The notes: generated by a model not told the origin, from the sequence alone. A stretch of DNA of 34,141 nucleotides from Oscillospiraceae bacterium (GCA_015064025.1 SVSZ01000012.1:1-34141), one strand, 5' to 3'; shown: positions 8,370 to 17,585, counted from the first letter of the stretch. Made by a program: numbers and translations.

Positions 8370-9851
8370 TCACGGGTTGATCAAGCGATCAAAATGTGCT
8401 CCGACGGACGAAGCATCGATCGTTTCCTGCTGTAAAAGAGAATTGGTCAATTCCTCGGCAAGCGTTCCCGTCATATTGGAGGACAGAGTCACACCTACCT
8501 TTTTGAAATGTTTTTTCACGTGCGCGTTAAGAGTTGCTGTCATTGCCTTTTCATCAAGGGTCCGAACAGAGTTCAAAGAGGTTGCCAGATCTCCAAGGAG
8601 AACCTGATAGGTTTCTCCCGAATACTTGGCGGCATTTTTGACCTCCATGATAAGAGCGCGGACAGCCAGTTCCTTCAATTCCTCCTCGATCATCTCCACT
8701 TTGAGATTTGCATGGCTTCCGTGACGGAAATAACGGTCAAGCTCTCCATCGGAAAGCTCTTGCATTACGGAAAGATAATCGCCCGCCACAAGCAGATCTC
8801 GCATCTCACACAAAAATTGAGCAAGATCCATCAGCACTTGGAGGTCGTCAACAACGGTATCATAGGTCGTATTCTGACAAACGGCAAGGATCTCCTCCAT
8901 CATCGGATCTACCAATTGCTCATCCCCGAAATTCGGTTTGGGAACGCCGAAAAACAGTTGCCCGTTTAACCAGTCCCCGGATGCCCAGGAGAGCGTTTGC
9001 GCGGTCATTGCGCGTAGAAGGAAGGAATCCTCGATGACAGCCAGCTGTTCTCTGAAGGTTTCCATGGTCTCTTCATCCAAGGAATTCATTCTTGAAAGGA
9101 TTTTTTGTAATTCTCCCAGCTCGAAATTCTCAATAATATCAAGCTCCTTCTTAAGAGAAACCGTTTCTCCGTTGAAATCCGCACGAACCACAGCATCGAA
9201 TATAAGATCACCGCCACAAAAGCGGACAACAGTCCCCGCGCAATCCTCTGAGTAGAGCTTAAGCATACGTTTTTCTTTCTCGACTGCTTGCATATCCAAT
9301 CCGTAGTGCTCACAAAAATCAAACACACGGTCTGCTGTTGAAAGCGTTCCGAGAAAGGGAGTTAACAGCACAATGGACAAAAGCAATCCGGACACCGCTC
9401 CAACCCATGCACCGGCTTTGTGTGTATCCTTGAAATATTCGGGCGCGTTCTCATCCGTATACTCCGGCATGGACAGCGAACGGCGACGACGGCGTCTTCT
9501 GAACACGGCAAGTACCAGCTTGGAAAGAAGCAAGAGAACAAAGGTAAGCGGCAAAAACACAACAAGGCTGATCAACATCTGAACAACGGGCTCCGCAATC
9601 ACAGAAAAGACCGGAAGCCAAGAAACGATCACCTCATAAAGCACGATCTGGCGGAGCATCTCCACAACGGATTGAGCGATCGGACGCGCGATCAGTGGAG
9701 AAAGCGCGATACTTCCAAGCAGACACAGGACAAAAAGCGCCAAATGGATCAGTGCCTCGACCAATCCGCGCTTATATCCCTTATGCGCTTGTATTGCAAC
9801 CACGATCGCGATCAACCCCACAACGATCACGGATAATAAAGTAACTGTCAT
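8370..9851 (-). CDS. CvpA-like multi-pass membrane protein with long C-terminal domain
   Basis: HKGYKRGLVEALIHLALFVLCLLGSIALSPLIARPIAQ... resembles CvpA N-terminus. ORF-track start 9875 replaced by ATG at 9851, which has AAGGAG about 7 nt upstream. Confidence 0.7.
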   Translation of the reverse strand: MTVTLLSVIVVGLIAIVVAIQAHKGYKRGLVEALIHLALFVLCLLGSIALSPLIARPIAQSVVEMLRQIVLYEVIVSWLPVFSVIAEPVVQMLISLVVFLPLTFVLLLLSKLVLAVFRRRRRRRSLSMPEYTDENAPEYFKDTHKAGAWVGAVSGLLLSIVLLTPFLGTLSTADRVFDFCEHYGLDMQAVEKEKRMLKLYSEDCAGTVVRFCGGDLIFDAVVRADFNGETVSLKKELDIIENFELGELQKILSRMNSLDEETMETFREQLAVIEDSFLLRAMTAQTLSWASGDWLNGQLFFGVPKPNFGDEQLVDPMMEEILAVCQNTTYDTVVDDLQVLMDLAQFLCEMRDLLVAGDYLSVMQELSDGELDRYFRHGSHANLKVEMIEEELKELAVRALIMEVKNAAKYSGETYQVLLGDLATSLNSVRTLDEKAMTATLNAHVKKHFKKVGVTLSSNMTGTLAEELTNSLLQQETIDASSVGAHFDRLINP

Positions 9852-9870
9852 TTCAAGCTCCTTTTTACAC

Positions 9871-9901
9871 AGCATCGCGACGACCGCGAACGCGCGATGC
9901 T
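9871..9901 (-). other. Intra-operon stem-loop
   Basis: Perfect 9-bp inverted repeat agcatcgcg (9871-9879) / cgcgatgct (9893-9901), just upstream of the RBS of the CvpA-like gene, no T-tract. Confidence 0.55.
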
Positions 9902-9917
9902 CCTATACTTTTTTGCT

Positions 9918-11636
9918 TTATTCCTTTTGATCCAAAACGTACGGTGCATACGAAAGATCGGCATTGTCGTAATCGGTATCAAAGAAAACCTTTTTCTTCT
10001 TTTTACGAAGAAGCTTATGCGCCCCAAGAATACAGAGAAAGCTTACAAGAATTCCGATGCCCACATGGAAATCCATAAACGAAACCAAATTCAATGCATA
10101 CATACGGAACAGTGCGATCCCGTAAACGAAAAGTTGGGAAAAGAGCATCGCCCATGTCATGATCCGAACCCATATCCAACGTTTTTTTCCGCACCGAGGA
10201 ATCGACCGCTCCTCGGAGAAGATACCAAGCACTGCCGTACCGAGCAGATATCCCGCGAATATCAAATGTGCCACAGTGATCAACATGATCGCCCAATACA
10301 CAAAATAAAGTACGCCCGCCATCGTTCCAAGCATCACCTGATCCCCCACCTTTGCTTCAATAGTTTGGGCAAAGGAGCTTGAGATATCGGGAAGATTGCC
10401 GTATTCCGTCATCTCCGCTCGGATCACCTCACGAAGGTAAGACGCGGACATTTTGTTGTACTCTGCGACCTCTTCAAGTGAGTGTGAATAAAAACCGCTC
10501 AGTTTCACCGAGATTGTGTCATTTTTCAAGGGAACGTCCGCATGCAAGCGCATATCGACCGTAGGCATAAAAGCCGTTCCGATCATCAACAATGCAAAAA
10601 CGGCAATGGCGGCATGCCACAGTCCTCGGTTGACAGGCTTTTTTCCGGGTTTGGTGTAAAAATACCATACGATCGCACCAATAAGTGCCAATGCCGCAAG
10701 AAGAAGAGGTAAAACAAATCCCCAATCGCCCTCCAAAGAATGCCCCGCGTAAGAGGACAAGACCCCACGCTCTCCAAATTTGTAGGTCAAGTTCATCAAA
10801 AAATAAAGCACGGGTAAAAAAAACGGAACGGCACATGCGTATCCGATGGAAGAAAAAGGATCGCAATTTTCTTTTTTTCGAATCGCGCGAATCAAGCGGA
10901 GAAGTGTGACAACAAAGATCCAAAGGCAAAGCGCAATGTACCCAAGAGAGCACACCCCGCTCAAAAGCAGTCCAAAATCCATCGGAACATTCTCACTGCG
11001 AAGCGCCAGACGCAAGATTGGTTTCCAAAGGCGCAGAAGCTCTGCCTCCTGCTCCATGGGATTCAAACTCCCGCTTGCAGAGTCACGGAAAATTTGGGAA
11101 AGCTCCTCGTCGCACTCCCGGTACAGCTCGCTCTGTGCCAACTGTTCGGATGCCAAAAAGTGTCCCGAATCGAAAGCAAATATCGCATTATCAACTGCGG
11201 AAATATGTACCCTACCCTCGTATAAACCCGACATACTGGTTTTCATCGAAAGAACGGGAGAAAACACCGCCAACAGTAAGAAGATCAAAGAGAGTACAAG
11301 TGCGATCGCATTTCCCCATACATCCTTTTTGAATTTCTCCGGATCCACCCAAGTTTTTGCAACACCTATAACACCGGGAATTGAGCGCTCTTCCTCTGCT
11401 GTCGCATTGGGAGATTCATCTTCATCGATCGACGAAGAAACCTCATCCGTCATCAATGTCTCATCAAGCGTTGGAGATGCATCCGTATCACCGGAAGCGA
11501 GGGACGCGTCGTTTTCCGCGCTAACCGCTTCTTCATTCTCTATATGCAATTCAGATCCGCAATTTATGCAAAACCTACCGCCGAAGGTATTTTGAGCGCC
11601 ACAGCTTGCACAAACATGAATGCTTTTATCTTCCAT
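9918..11636 (-). CDS. Zinc-ribbon multi-pass membrane protein
   Basis: N-terminal CASCGAQNTFGGRFCINCGSEL zinc ribbon, acidic linker, many hydrophobic segments. Confidence 0.85.
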   Translation of the reverse strand: MEDKSIHVCASCGAQNTFGGRFCINCGSELHIENEEAVSAENDASLASGDTDASPTLDETLMTDEVSSSIDEDESPNATAEEERSIPGVIGVAKTWVDPEKFKKDVWGNAIALVLSLIFLLLAVFSPVLSMKTSMSGLYEGRVHISAVDNAIFAFDSGHFLASEQLAQSELYRECDEELSQIFRDSASGSLNPMEQEAELLRLWKPILRLALRSENVPMDFGLLLSGVCSLGYIALCLWIFVVTLLRLIRAIRKKENCDPFSSIGYACAVPFFLPVLYFLMNLTYKFGERGVLSSYAGHSLEGDWGFVLPLLLAALALIGAIVWYFYTKPGKKPVNRGLWHAAIAVFALLMIGTAFMPTVDMRLHADVPLKNDTISVKLSGFYSHSLEEVAEYNKMSASYLREVIRAEMTEYGNLPDISSSFAQTIEAKVGDQVMLGTMAGVLYFVYWAIMLITVAHLIFAGYLLGTAVLGIFSEERSIPRCGKKRWIWVRIMTWAMLFSQLFVYGIALFRMYALNLVSFMDFHVGIGILVSFLCILGAHKLLRKKKKKVFFDTDYDNADLSYAPYVLDQKE

Positions 11637-11675
11637 AAATAAACTTCTTTCCTAATTATTTATAGTATAAGCAAT

Positions 11676-11704
11676 AGTATAACACATTTTCTCAAAATTG
11701 TCAA
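11676..11704 (-). promoter_or_regulatory. Sigma-A-type promoter for the minus-strand cluster
   Basis: Minus strand TTGACA (11699-11704), 17 bp, TATACT (11676-11681). Confidence 0.85.
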
Positions 11705-11750
11705 TACAACAGCCGCGCTTCACAAAAAAATTGAGAATTTTGATTTCCTC

Positions 11751-11779
11751 TTTACATCCTGCTTTTTTTATGATACAAT
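11751..11779 (+). promoter_or_regulatory. Sigma-A-type promoter with extended -10 for the M55 peptidase gene
   Basis: TTTACA (11751-11756), 17 bp, TACAAT (11774-11779) preceded by TGA. Confidence 0.8.
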
Positions 11780-11810
11780 GAAAGAAAGACGTACACCACA
11801 GGAGGAAACT

Positions 11811-12602
11811 ATGAACATCTATATTATGGCGGATCTTGAAGGGATCAGCGGCATTTACTGCCGCGAACAGGTCACGCCCGATCAAAGGCGCTTTGATGAG
11901 GCACGCAGATTTTTGACACGTGAGATCAACATCTGCGCTGAAGCATGCAAGGCGGCAGGTGTAGAAAAGATCTACGTACGTGACGGACACGGAGGAAGTT
12001 ATACACTTCTGTGGGATCAGCTCTCCCCTGCCGTGGACGTGGCGATCTGCGGCATCACAGGGGATGAACGCTATATGGGGCTTGAAGATTGCGATGCGGT
12101 CATTCTTCTTGGCTACCATGCGATGGCAGGTACAGGCAGAGCCCTTCTTGAGCATACCATGAGCAGCGCATCCGTCCAGAACTACTGGCTCAACGGCGTG
12201 CGCATTGGTGAGGTGGGACTGGATGCGGCAATTCTGACCGACTATCAAAAGCCCGTGATCATGGTTTCCGGCGATGACGCAGTATGTAGAGAAGCCAAAC
12301 AGTTTCTACCAAAGGTCGTAACGGCAGAGGTCAAAAAAAGCGCCGCTTGCTTTGGCGCCGCACTCCTCTCCCCCGCCCTTTCAAAAGCAAGGATCGAAGA
12401 GGCTGTCAAAACAGCGATCGACGCTTATCACTGCGGAGAATTCACCTATTATCCTACAGAGAAGCCCGTAACGCTCCGTGCGGAAAAGGTAGAGCGCTCT
12501 CAGCTTCCTCTGCAAGCCGCTAAGCCTTATATGAAGATCATTGACGGAAGAACCTATGAGGTAACCGGTGAGACCGTCGAGGAGGCGCTTTTCCGACTGT
12601 AA
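11811..12602 (+). CDS. M55 family peptidase (DppA-like D-aminopeptidase)
   Basis: MNIYIMADLEGISGIYCREQV...VRDGHGGSYTLL...ILLGYHAMAGT. Start moved to 11811 (AGGAGGAAACT ATG). Confidence 0.88.
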   Translation: MNIYIMADLEGISGIYCREQVTPDQRRFDEARRFLTREINICAEACKAAGVEKIYVRDGHGGSYTLLWDQLSPAVDVAICGITGDERYMGLEDCDAVILLGYHAMAGTGRALLEHTMSSASVQNYWLNGVRIGEVGLDAAILTDYQKPVIMVSGDDAVCREAKQFLPKVVTAEVKKSAACFGAALLSPALSKARIEEAVKTAIDAYHCGEFTYYPTEKPVTLRAEKVERSQLPLQAAKPYMKIIDGRTYEVTGETVEEALFRL

Positions 12603-12604
12603 AT

Positions 12605-12653
12605 AAAGGAGTGTGTTCCGAATGAAATCATTTGGAACACACTCCTTTTATTT
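12605..12653. terminator. Intrinsic terminator, probably bidirectional
   Basis: Perfect 15-bp stem AAAGGAGTGTGTTCC / GGAACACACTCCTTT between convergent genes. Confidence 0.88.
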
Positions 12654-12687
12654 ATATCCCCATTGCAAAAAAGTAAAAGCCGTTGGT

Positions 12688-13419
12688 TTACTTTTTCTTA
12701 GCCTTTCGGTCAGCTGCATAATAGCGATCCGAGCTTTCCGAAAAATACGTAGCGTAAAAAGAGTAGTCGGATTTGATGGTCTTTTTTCTATCGACTTGAT
12801 TCAGTATCACACCAAGAATCTTTTTTCCGCTCTTTTCAAGCTGAGCCTTCACCTGCTGTGCCATACGGTATTTCACATGCCCTACGTTGATCACAAGAAT
12901 GGCACCGTCGCAGACGTTCGACATCACGGCAGCATCCACCACAAGACCAAGCGGAGGTGCGTCCACGATGATGTAATCGTATGCGTCGCGGTTCTCGTCC
13001 AGGAATTCCTTGAAGGCGGGGCTTCCGATCAGTTCTGTGGGATTGGGAGGATAGGGACCCGAGAAAACAATATCGAGATTTTCAACACTTGTGTTATAGA
13101 CAGCCTCCTCGTTGCTCACCTGTCCCGAGAGAACGTGACTAAGACCGTATACGCCCTTTTCGTTCGTATAACGCGTGATCATCACGGATTTTCGCATATC
13201 CGCATCCACCAAAAGGATCTTTTTCCCTGCCTCCGCAAGATTGCGGCAAAGCTCAAAGCAGACAGAGGATTTTCCTTCATGTGCAAGACAGCTTGTCAGC
13301 ACAATGGTCTTGACATCCTTTTTTGAAAAAAGGATGTTCGCACGCAAGGAATTAAACGCTTCTTTTATATAGTAATTGGAGGAGGAATCCTCATCCAAGA
13401 TCAATTCAATAGGCTTCAT
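12688..13419 (-). CDS. cpsD: CpsD/CapB-family bacterial tyrosine kinase
   Basis: Walker A region VLTSCLAHEGKSSVC, ILLVDADMRKSVM, YDYIIVDAPPLGLVVDAA, C-terminal Tyr cluster YSFYATYFSESSDRYY. Confidence 0.88.
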   Translation of the reverse strand: MKPIELILDEDSSSNYYIKEAFNSLRANILFSKKDVKTIVLTSCLAHEGKSSVCFELCRNLAEAGKKILLVDADMRKSVMITRYTNEKGVYGLSHVLSGQVSNEEAVYNTSVENLDIVFSGPYPPNPTELIGSPAFKEFLDENRDAYDYIIVDAPPLGLVVDAAVMSNVCDGAILVINVGHVKYRMAQQVKAQLEKSGKKILGVILNQVDRKKTIKSDYSFYATYFSESSDRYYAADRKAKKK

Positions 13420-13487
13420 ATCTCATGTATTTGCTCCGAGGCGGAACAAATCATCCTTTCCTTCAAAATTTGCATTTGCAACACAGG

Positions 13488-14297
13488 TCATTCTGCCTTG
13501 GTAGTGTTCGAATAATGATAATAGGTCTTCTTTCTCATACTTCTGCGACGCGCGTCATCACGGTTGGGGATGACACCGAGAAGATTCAATCCAAGATATC
13601 TCTCAACGTCTGCCGTTGTATTGATCTTATCATCCATCAGATGAAGAACCAGGAAGACAATGTACGCCACCATTGCACCAAGAATTGCTAACAGAGCCAC
13701 CAATAAAACAGAAACGGGATTGGAAATATTCTTTGGAGCAGTCGCCTCGTCCCAAACACTGACCAAAGGTCTTTCCTTGCTTCCTTCTTCGCCGGAGGCA
13801 CTGTCTCCCTGAGTGGCATTTCTTTCGTTGACACGTCTGCAAAACTCCTTGGAAAGCTCATTTGCCACGTCACGTGCCTCAGCAGCACTTCCGGCAGTGA
13901 CGGACACGTACATTACGTGTGATTCCTCACTGTTGGTGATCTCGGTTTTTCCTTTCAAGGCTGCAATCGACATGTCGGAATCCGCATTTTTCAATGCTTT
14001 CTCCATAACACTGGGTGTCAGGATCAGCTCCTTATAGTCATTGATCAGATACATTGCGATCTGTACGTCAGCGGACGAGGTACTACCCAAGTAATTGGAC
14101 GTGTTTGCATTGCTACCCAAAGCCCAGATCGTCGCAGTTGCGGTGTATTCATCCTTGTGGGTTACGTGCATAAATGCATAAGCACCCGCACCTACGACCA
14201 TCGCAACCACCAACATCAAGAGCCAACAGCGCTTCAAAACCCCCAAAAGGTCACTGAAACGAATCTCTGTTGTCTTATCATTCATCTCTTCCATCAT
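13488..14297 (-). CDS. cpsC: Wzz/CpsC-type chain-length determinant / BY-kinase adaptor
   Basis: Two TMs flanking an extracellular domain, EIRFSDLLGVLKRCWLLMLVVAMVVGAGAYAF N-terminus; adjacent to cpsD. Confidence 0.83.
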   Translation of the reverse strand: MMEEMNDKTTEIRFSDLLGVLKRCWLLMLVVAMVVGAGAYAFMHVTHKDEYTATATIWALGSNANTSNYLGSTSSADVQIAMYLINDYKELILTPSVMEKALKNADSDMSIAALKGKTEITNSEESHVMYVSVTAGSAAEARDVANELSKEFCRRVNERNATQGDSASGEEGSKERPLVSVWDEATAPKNISNPVSVLLVALLAILGAMVAYIVFLVLHLMDDKINTTADVERYLGLNLLGVIPNRDDARRRSMRKKTYYHYSNTTKAE

Positions 14298-14321
14298 TCA
14301 AACCCCTTCCTACCTTAAACC

Positions 14322-15047
14322 TTAAAGATTTCTGTTTTCCACAATACACAAAGCATTTTCCCACATAAGCTCTGAAATACGCTCTTCGGAAAAATGTTTT
14401 TTTAAATACTCCACGCATACGCTCATCAGCGGAGGACGTGTAACAAGGTTGTGTCCGTCGCTTGCGATCACATGCACCAAATCCTTTTGCAAAAGCCTTG
14501 TCCACATGGAACGCACCGATGAGAACCTGCGTTCGCACACCCCGGATGCATTGATCTGAACAAGCCCACCGTTCGAAACGTAATCCTCTATCCATTTGAA
14601 ATTCGAGAAAAGACATTTGTAGCGTTCTGCATGTGCGAGCACTGTGCAAAAGCCCATGCTCCTCATACGGTTCATTGCCTGCTGTATCTCAAAGAACTCC
14701 ACGTGCGCAGGAAAATCCACAAGCACGTACCGACTTCCCGCAATCGTGCGGCAACGCCCACGGCGAAGAGCCTCCTCGCATCCGTGATAATATCCCAGCT
14801 CGTGTCCGATGAACAAACGAAGATCGGGATATTTTTTCGCGGCATACTCTTCCAGATCCGCAAAGGCAACCCTTGAGCTTTCAAAGGTGTCACCAAACAT
14901 GTAAGGAGAATAGTGCGGCGTCAGACATATAGCTCTCACCCCGTCCGCATAGGACATATCCAGCATAGAAAGCATCATTTCCCGATTTTCAGCACCGTCA
15001 TCCACACCGCACAGCATGTGATTATGCAAATCAAAGAATGGACCCAT
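14322..15047 (-). CDS. cpsB: CpsB/YwqE-type PHP-family tyrosine phosphatase
   Basis: FFDLHNHMLCGVDDGAENREMMLSMLDMSYADGVRAICLTPHYSP; start moved to ATG at 15047 preceded by AGGAGG. Confidence 0.88.
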   Translation of the reverse strand: MGPFFDLHNHMLCGVDDGAENREMMLSMLDMSYADGVRAICLTPHYSPYMFGDTFESSRVAFADLEEYAAKKYPDLRLFIGHELGYYHGCEEALRRGRCRTIAGSRYVLVDFPAHVEFFEIQQAMNRMRSMGFCTVLAHAERYKCLFSNFKWIEDYVSNGGLVQINASGVCERRFSSVRSMWTRLLQKDLVHVIASDGHNLVTRPPLMSVCVEYLKKHFSEERISELMWENALCIVENRNL

Positions 15048-15092
15048 GAAATTCCTCCTATTCGTCACAGAGGCACCAATACTCCTCTCTAT

Positions 15093-15121
15093 ATTATAGC
15101 ACACTCATTTGCAAATGTCCA
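15093..15121 (-). promoter_or_regulatory. Promoter for cpsBCD
   Basis: Minus strand TGGACA (15116-15121), 17 bp, TATAAT (15093-15098), extended TGC before the -10. Confidence 0.75.
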
Positions 15122-15207
15122 TAATCGGCTTCAATTGTTAACATTTCATTCACAGGTAAAGTTTCAGCGTTTCTCTCCATCCTCCCAAAAAACAAGACGA
15201 AAGCAAT

Positions 15208-15246
15208 AAAAAAAGCTTTCCCAAAGCTTTTTTCCTTGGGAAAGCC
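15208..15246 (-). terminator. Intrinsic terminator after tpiA
   Basis: Minus GCTTTCCCA...TGGGAAAGC followed by T7. Confidence 0.85.
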
Positions 15247-15256
15247 TTTTTGTAAA

Positions 15257-16024
15257 TTACTGTGCCGCGTCCACGATCGCGCGGAACTTCTCGGCAACAA
15301 GCGATGCACCGCCGATCAAACCACCGTCAACGTTGGGCTTTGCCAAAAGCTCGGCAGCGTTCTTTTCGTTCATGGAACCGCCGTACTGGATCGTAACGGA
15401 CTCAGCAACGTCCTCACCGTAGATGGAGGCAAGCGTCGCACGAATCACAGCGCACGTCTCCTCTGCCTGCTCGGGAGTCGCGGTAAGTCCTGTACCGATT
15501 GCCCAAACGGGCTCATAAGCGATGATCACGTTCTTCATCTGCTCGGCACTGACACCGAGAAGATCCAGCTTTGTCTGCATGGAAACAATCTCGTTGGTAA
15601 TTCCGTTGAGGCGCTCATCCTTCACCTCGCCCAGGCAAAGAATGACCTTCATGCCTGCAGCAAGTGCCGCCTTGGTGCGAAGATTCACCGTTTCGTCCGT
15701 TTCGCCGAAATACTGACGGCGCTCGGAGTGACCGATGATCACGTATTCTACCCCACATGCGGTCAACATCTGTGCAGATACCTCACCCGTGTACGCACCC
15801 TTTTCTGCGAAATGAACGTTCTCAGCACCAATCTTGATGTTGGAGCCCTTTGCTGCCTCCTGAGCTGCCGCAATGGTAACAAAAGGAGCACAGAAAATAA
15901 CGTCACAGTTGTCCTTGCCTGCAACCAGGGGCTTTACCTCATTGATAAAAGCGGTTGCTTCCGCGGGGGTGAAATTCATTTTCCAGTTGCCCGCGATCAC
16001 TGTTCTTCTCTTTTCGGGATTCAT
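15257..16024 (-). CDS. tpiA: Triosephosphate isomerase
   Basis: RRTVIAGNWKMN, VIIGHSERRQYFGETDE, IIAYEPVWAIGTG, IQYGGSM. Start placed at ATG 16024 (RBS AGAGGAAA) instead of 16168. Confidence 0.96.
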   Translation of the reverse strand: MNPEKRRTVIAGNWKMNFTPAEATAFINEVKPLVAGKDNCDVIFCAPFVTIAAAQEAAKGSNIKIGAENVHFAEKGAYTGEVSAQMLTACGVEYVIIGHSERRQYFGETDETVNLRTKAALAAGMKVILCLGEVKDERLNGITNEIVSMQTKLDLLGVSAEQMKNVIIAYEPVWAIGTGLTATPEQAEETCAVIRATLASIYGEDVAESVTIQYGGSMNEKNAAELLAKPNVDGGLIGGASLVAEKFRAIVDAAQ

Positions 16025-16097
16025 GATTCTATTTCCTCTCTTCTTTAAGAAATCAGGGGGCTTCTTTATTGAATCAGCCCCCTTTTTATTGTCAAAA

Positions 16098-17408
16098 TTA
16101 TTTGTCGAGCAGGCAAGCAATGCCGGGAAGCTCAAGTCCTTCAAGGAACTCAAGAGATGCTCCGCCACCCGTGGAGATGTGCGTCATCTTGGGACCGAAG
16201 CCAAGTCTCTCTACAGCCTCTGCGGAGTCACCGCCACCAATGATGGAAACCGCACCGGAATTTGCAACAGCTTCCGCTACCGTCTCGGTACCGTTTGCAA
16301 AGTTCTTCCACTCGGAAACCCCCATAGGACCGTTCCATACGACCGTACCCGCACCCTTGATCGCATTTGCGAAGAGCTCGCAGGTCTTCGCACCAATATC
16401 AAGCCCCATCCAACCGTCGGGGATGTCGTCGGATGCCACAGGCCTGAACTCGGTGTTCTCATCATATTCCTTACCGACAACGTTGTCAATGGGAAGGAGG
16501 AAGTTAACACCCTTTGCCTTTGCCTTATCCATCATCTCCTTTGCAAGGTCGATCTTGTCTCTCTCACAAAGAGAGGTTCCGACAGTGTGACCGAGAGCCG
16601 CAAAGAAGGTGTATGCCATACCGCCGCCGATGATGAGAGTATCACACTTCTCAATAAGGTTGTTGATGACACCGATCTTATCCGAAACCTTTGCACCGCC
16701 AAGGATCGCAACAAAGGGACGTGCGGGGTCAGCCAATGCCTTGCCCATCACACCAATCTCCTTCTGGATCAGGTAACCGCAAACAGCGGGGAGATAATCC
16801 GCAACACCCGCAGTGGATGCGTGTGCACGGTGTGCAGTACCGAATGCATCGTTAACGAAGAGTCCGCCCTCACCCGCGAGATCTGCCAGGGCCTTTGCAA
16901 ACTCAGGGTTGTTCTTGGTCTCACGCGCATCAAAACGCACGTTCTCGATCAGCACGCAGGTGCCGTTTTCCATAGCAGCGATCTTTGCCTTAGCATCGTC
17001 ACCGATGATGTCGGAAGCAAAAGCCACCTTGCCGTCAAGCTCCTGATTGAGACGCTCTGCCACGGGGCGCAGGGAAAACTTCTTGGGATCGTTTGCGAGC
17101 GCCTTTGCCTTCAGCTCGGCAGTTGCCGCTTCTCTTTCATTCTCGGGGAGCTCGTCAACCTTTTTCTGCTCCTTCTTGTCCAGCTTGAAGTTAGGGGTAA
17201 AGATCGCGTGGGGCTTACCCATGTGAGAGGAAAGAATAACCTTTGCACCCTTATCCATCAGATATTTGATGGTGGGAAGAGCACCGACGATTCTCTTGTC
17301 AGAGGTGATCACGCCGTCCTTCATAGGAACGTTGAAGTCACAGCGAACGAATACCTTCTGCCCTGCTTTGATCTCAATGTCTTCAATTGATTTCTTGTTG
17401 TAGGTCAT
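16098..17408 (-). CDS. pgk: Phosphoglycerate kinase
   Basis: [68 protein letters not shown]. Confidence 0.96.
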   Translation of the reverse strand: MTYNKKSIEDIEIKAGQKVFVRCDFNVPMKDGVITSDKRIVGALPTIKYLMDKGAKVILSSHMGKPHAIFTPNFKLDKKEQKKVDELPENEREAATAELKAKALANDPKKFSLRPVAERLNQELDGKVAFASDIIGDDAKAKIAAMENGTCVLIENVRFDARETKNNPEFAKALADLAGEGGLFVNDAFGTAHRAHASTAGVADYLPAVCGYLIQKEIGVMGKALADPARPFVAILGGAKVSDKIGVINNLIEKCDTLIIGGGMAYTFFAALGHTVGTSLCERDKIDLAKEMMDKAKAKGVNFLLPIDNVVGKEYDENTEFRPVASDDIPDGWMGLDIGAKTCELFANAIKGAGTVVWNGPMGVSEWKNFANGTETVAEAVANSGAVSIIGGGDSAEAVERLGFGPKMTHISTGGGASLEFLEGLELPGIACLLDK

Positions 17409-17466
17409 AGTTTTTTGATCCTTTCAAGTAATTTTTTCATATTGCTAAAAATATCCATACACATAT

Positions 17467-17495
17467 ATGATACCACAAAACCCTCAATTTATCAA
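17467..17495 (-). promoter_or_regulatory. Promoter for pgk
   Basis: Minus TTGATA (17490-17495), 17 bp, TATCAT (17467-17472). Confidence 0.75.
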
Positions 17496-17506
17496 TAGGT
17501 TTTGTG
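17474..17506. promoter_or_regulatory. Inverted repeat flanking the pgk -35 (candidate operator)
   Basis: Perfect 9-bp arms CACAAAACC (17474-17482) and GGTTTTGTG (17498-17506). Confidence 0.6.
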
Positions 17507-17585
17507 AAATTTTTCACTTAACAATGTGATAAAAGTTTTTCTTTTCCCAAAAAGCAGAATTGTATGCTATCAACGAAAGAAATGT

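Noticed and set aside
9420-9836. Plus-strand ORF in the CvpA-like gene
   Set aside because: Antisense, Arg/Gln/His-rich composition, no RBS.
11652-12248. 198-aa minus ORF opposite the M55 gene
   Set aside because: Overlaps the divergent promoter region and a clear M55 coding sequence; no domain motif.
12688-13419. Non-canonical Walker A (LAHEGKSS) as evidence of an inactive kinase
   Set aside because: BY-kinases commonly vary before GKS/T (e.g. PNEGKSS); the rest of the site looks intact.
15873-17390. 505-aa plus-strand ORF opposite pgk/tpiA
   Set aside because: Antisense shadow ORF over two well-supported glycolytic genes.
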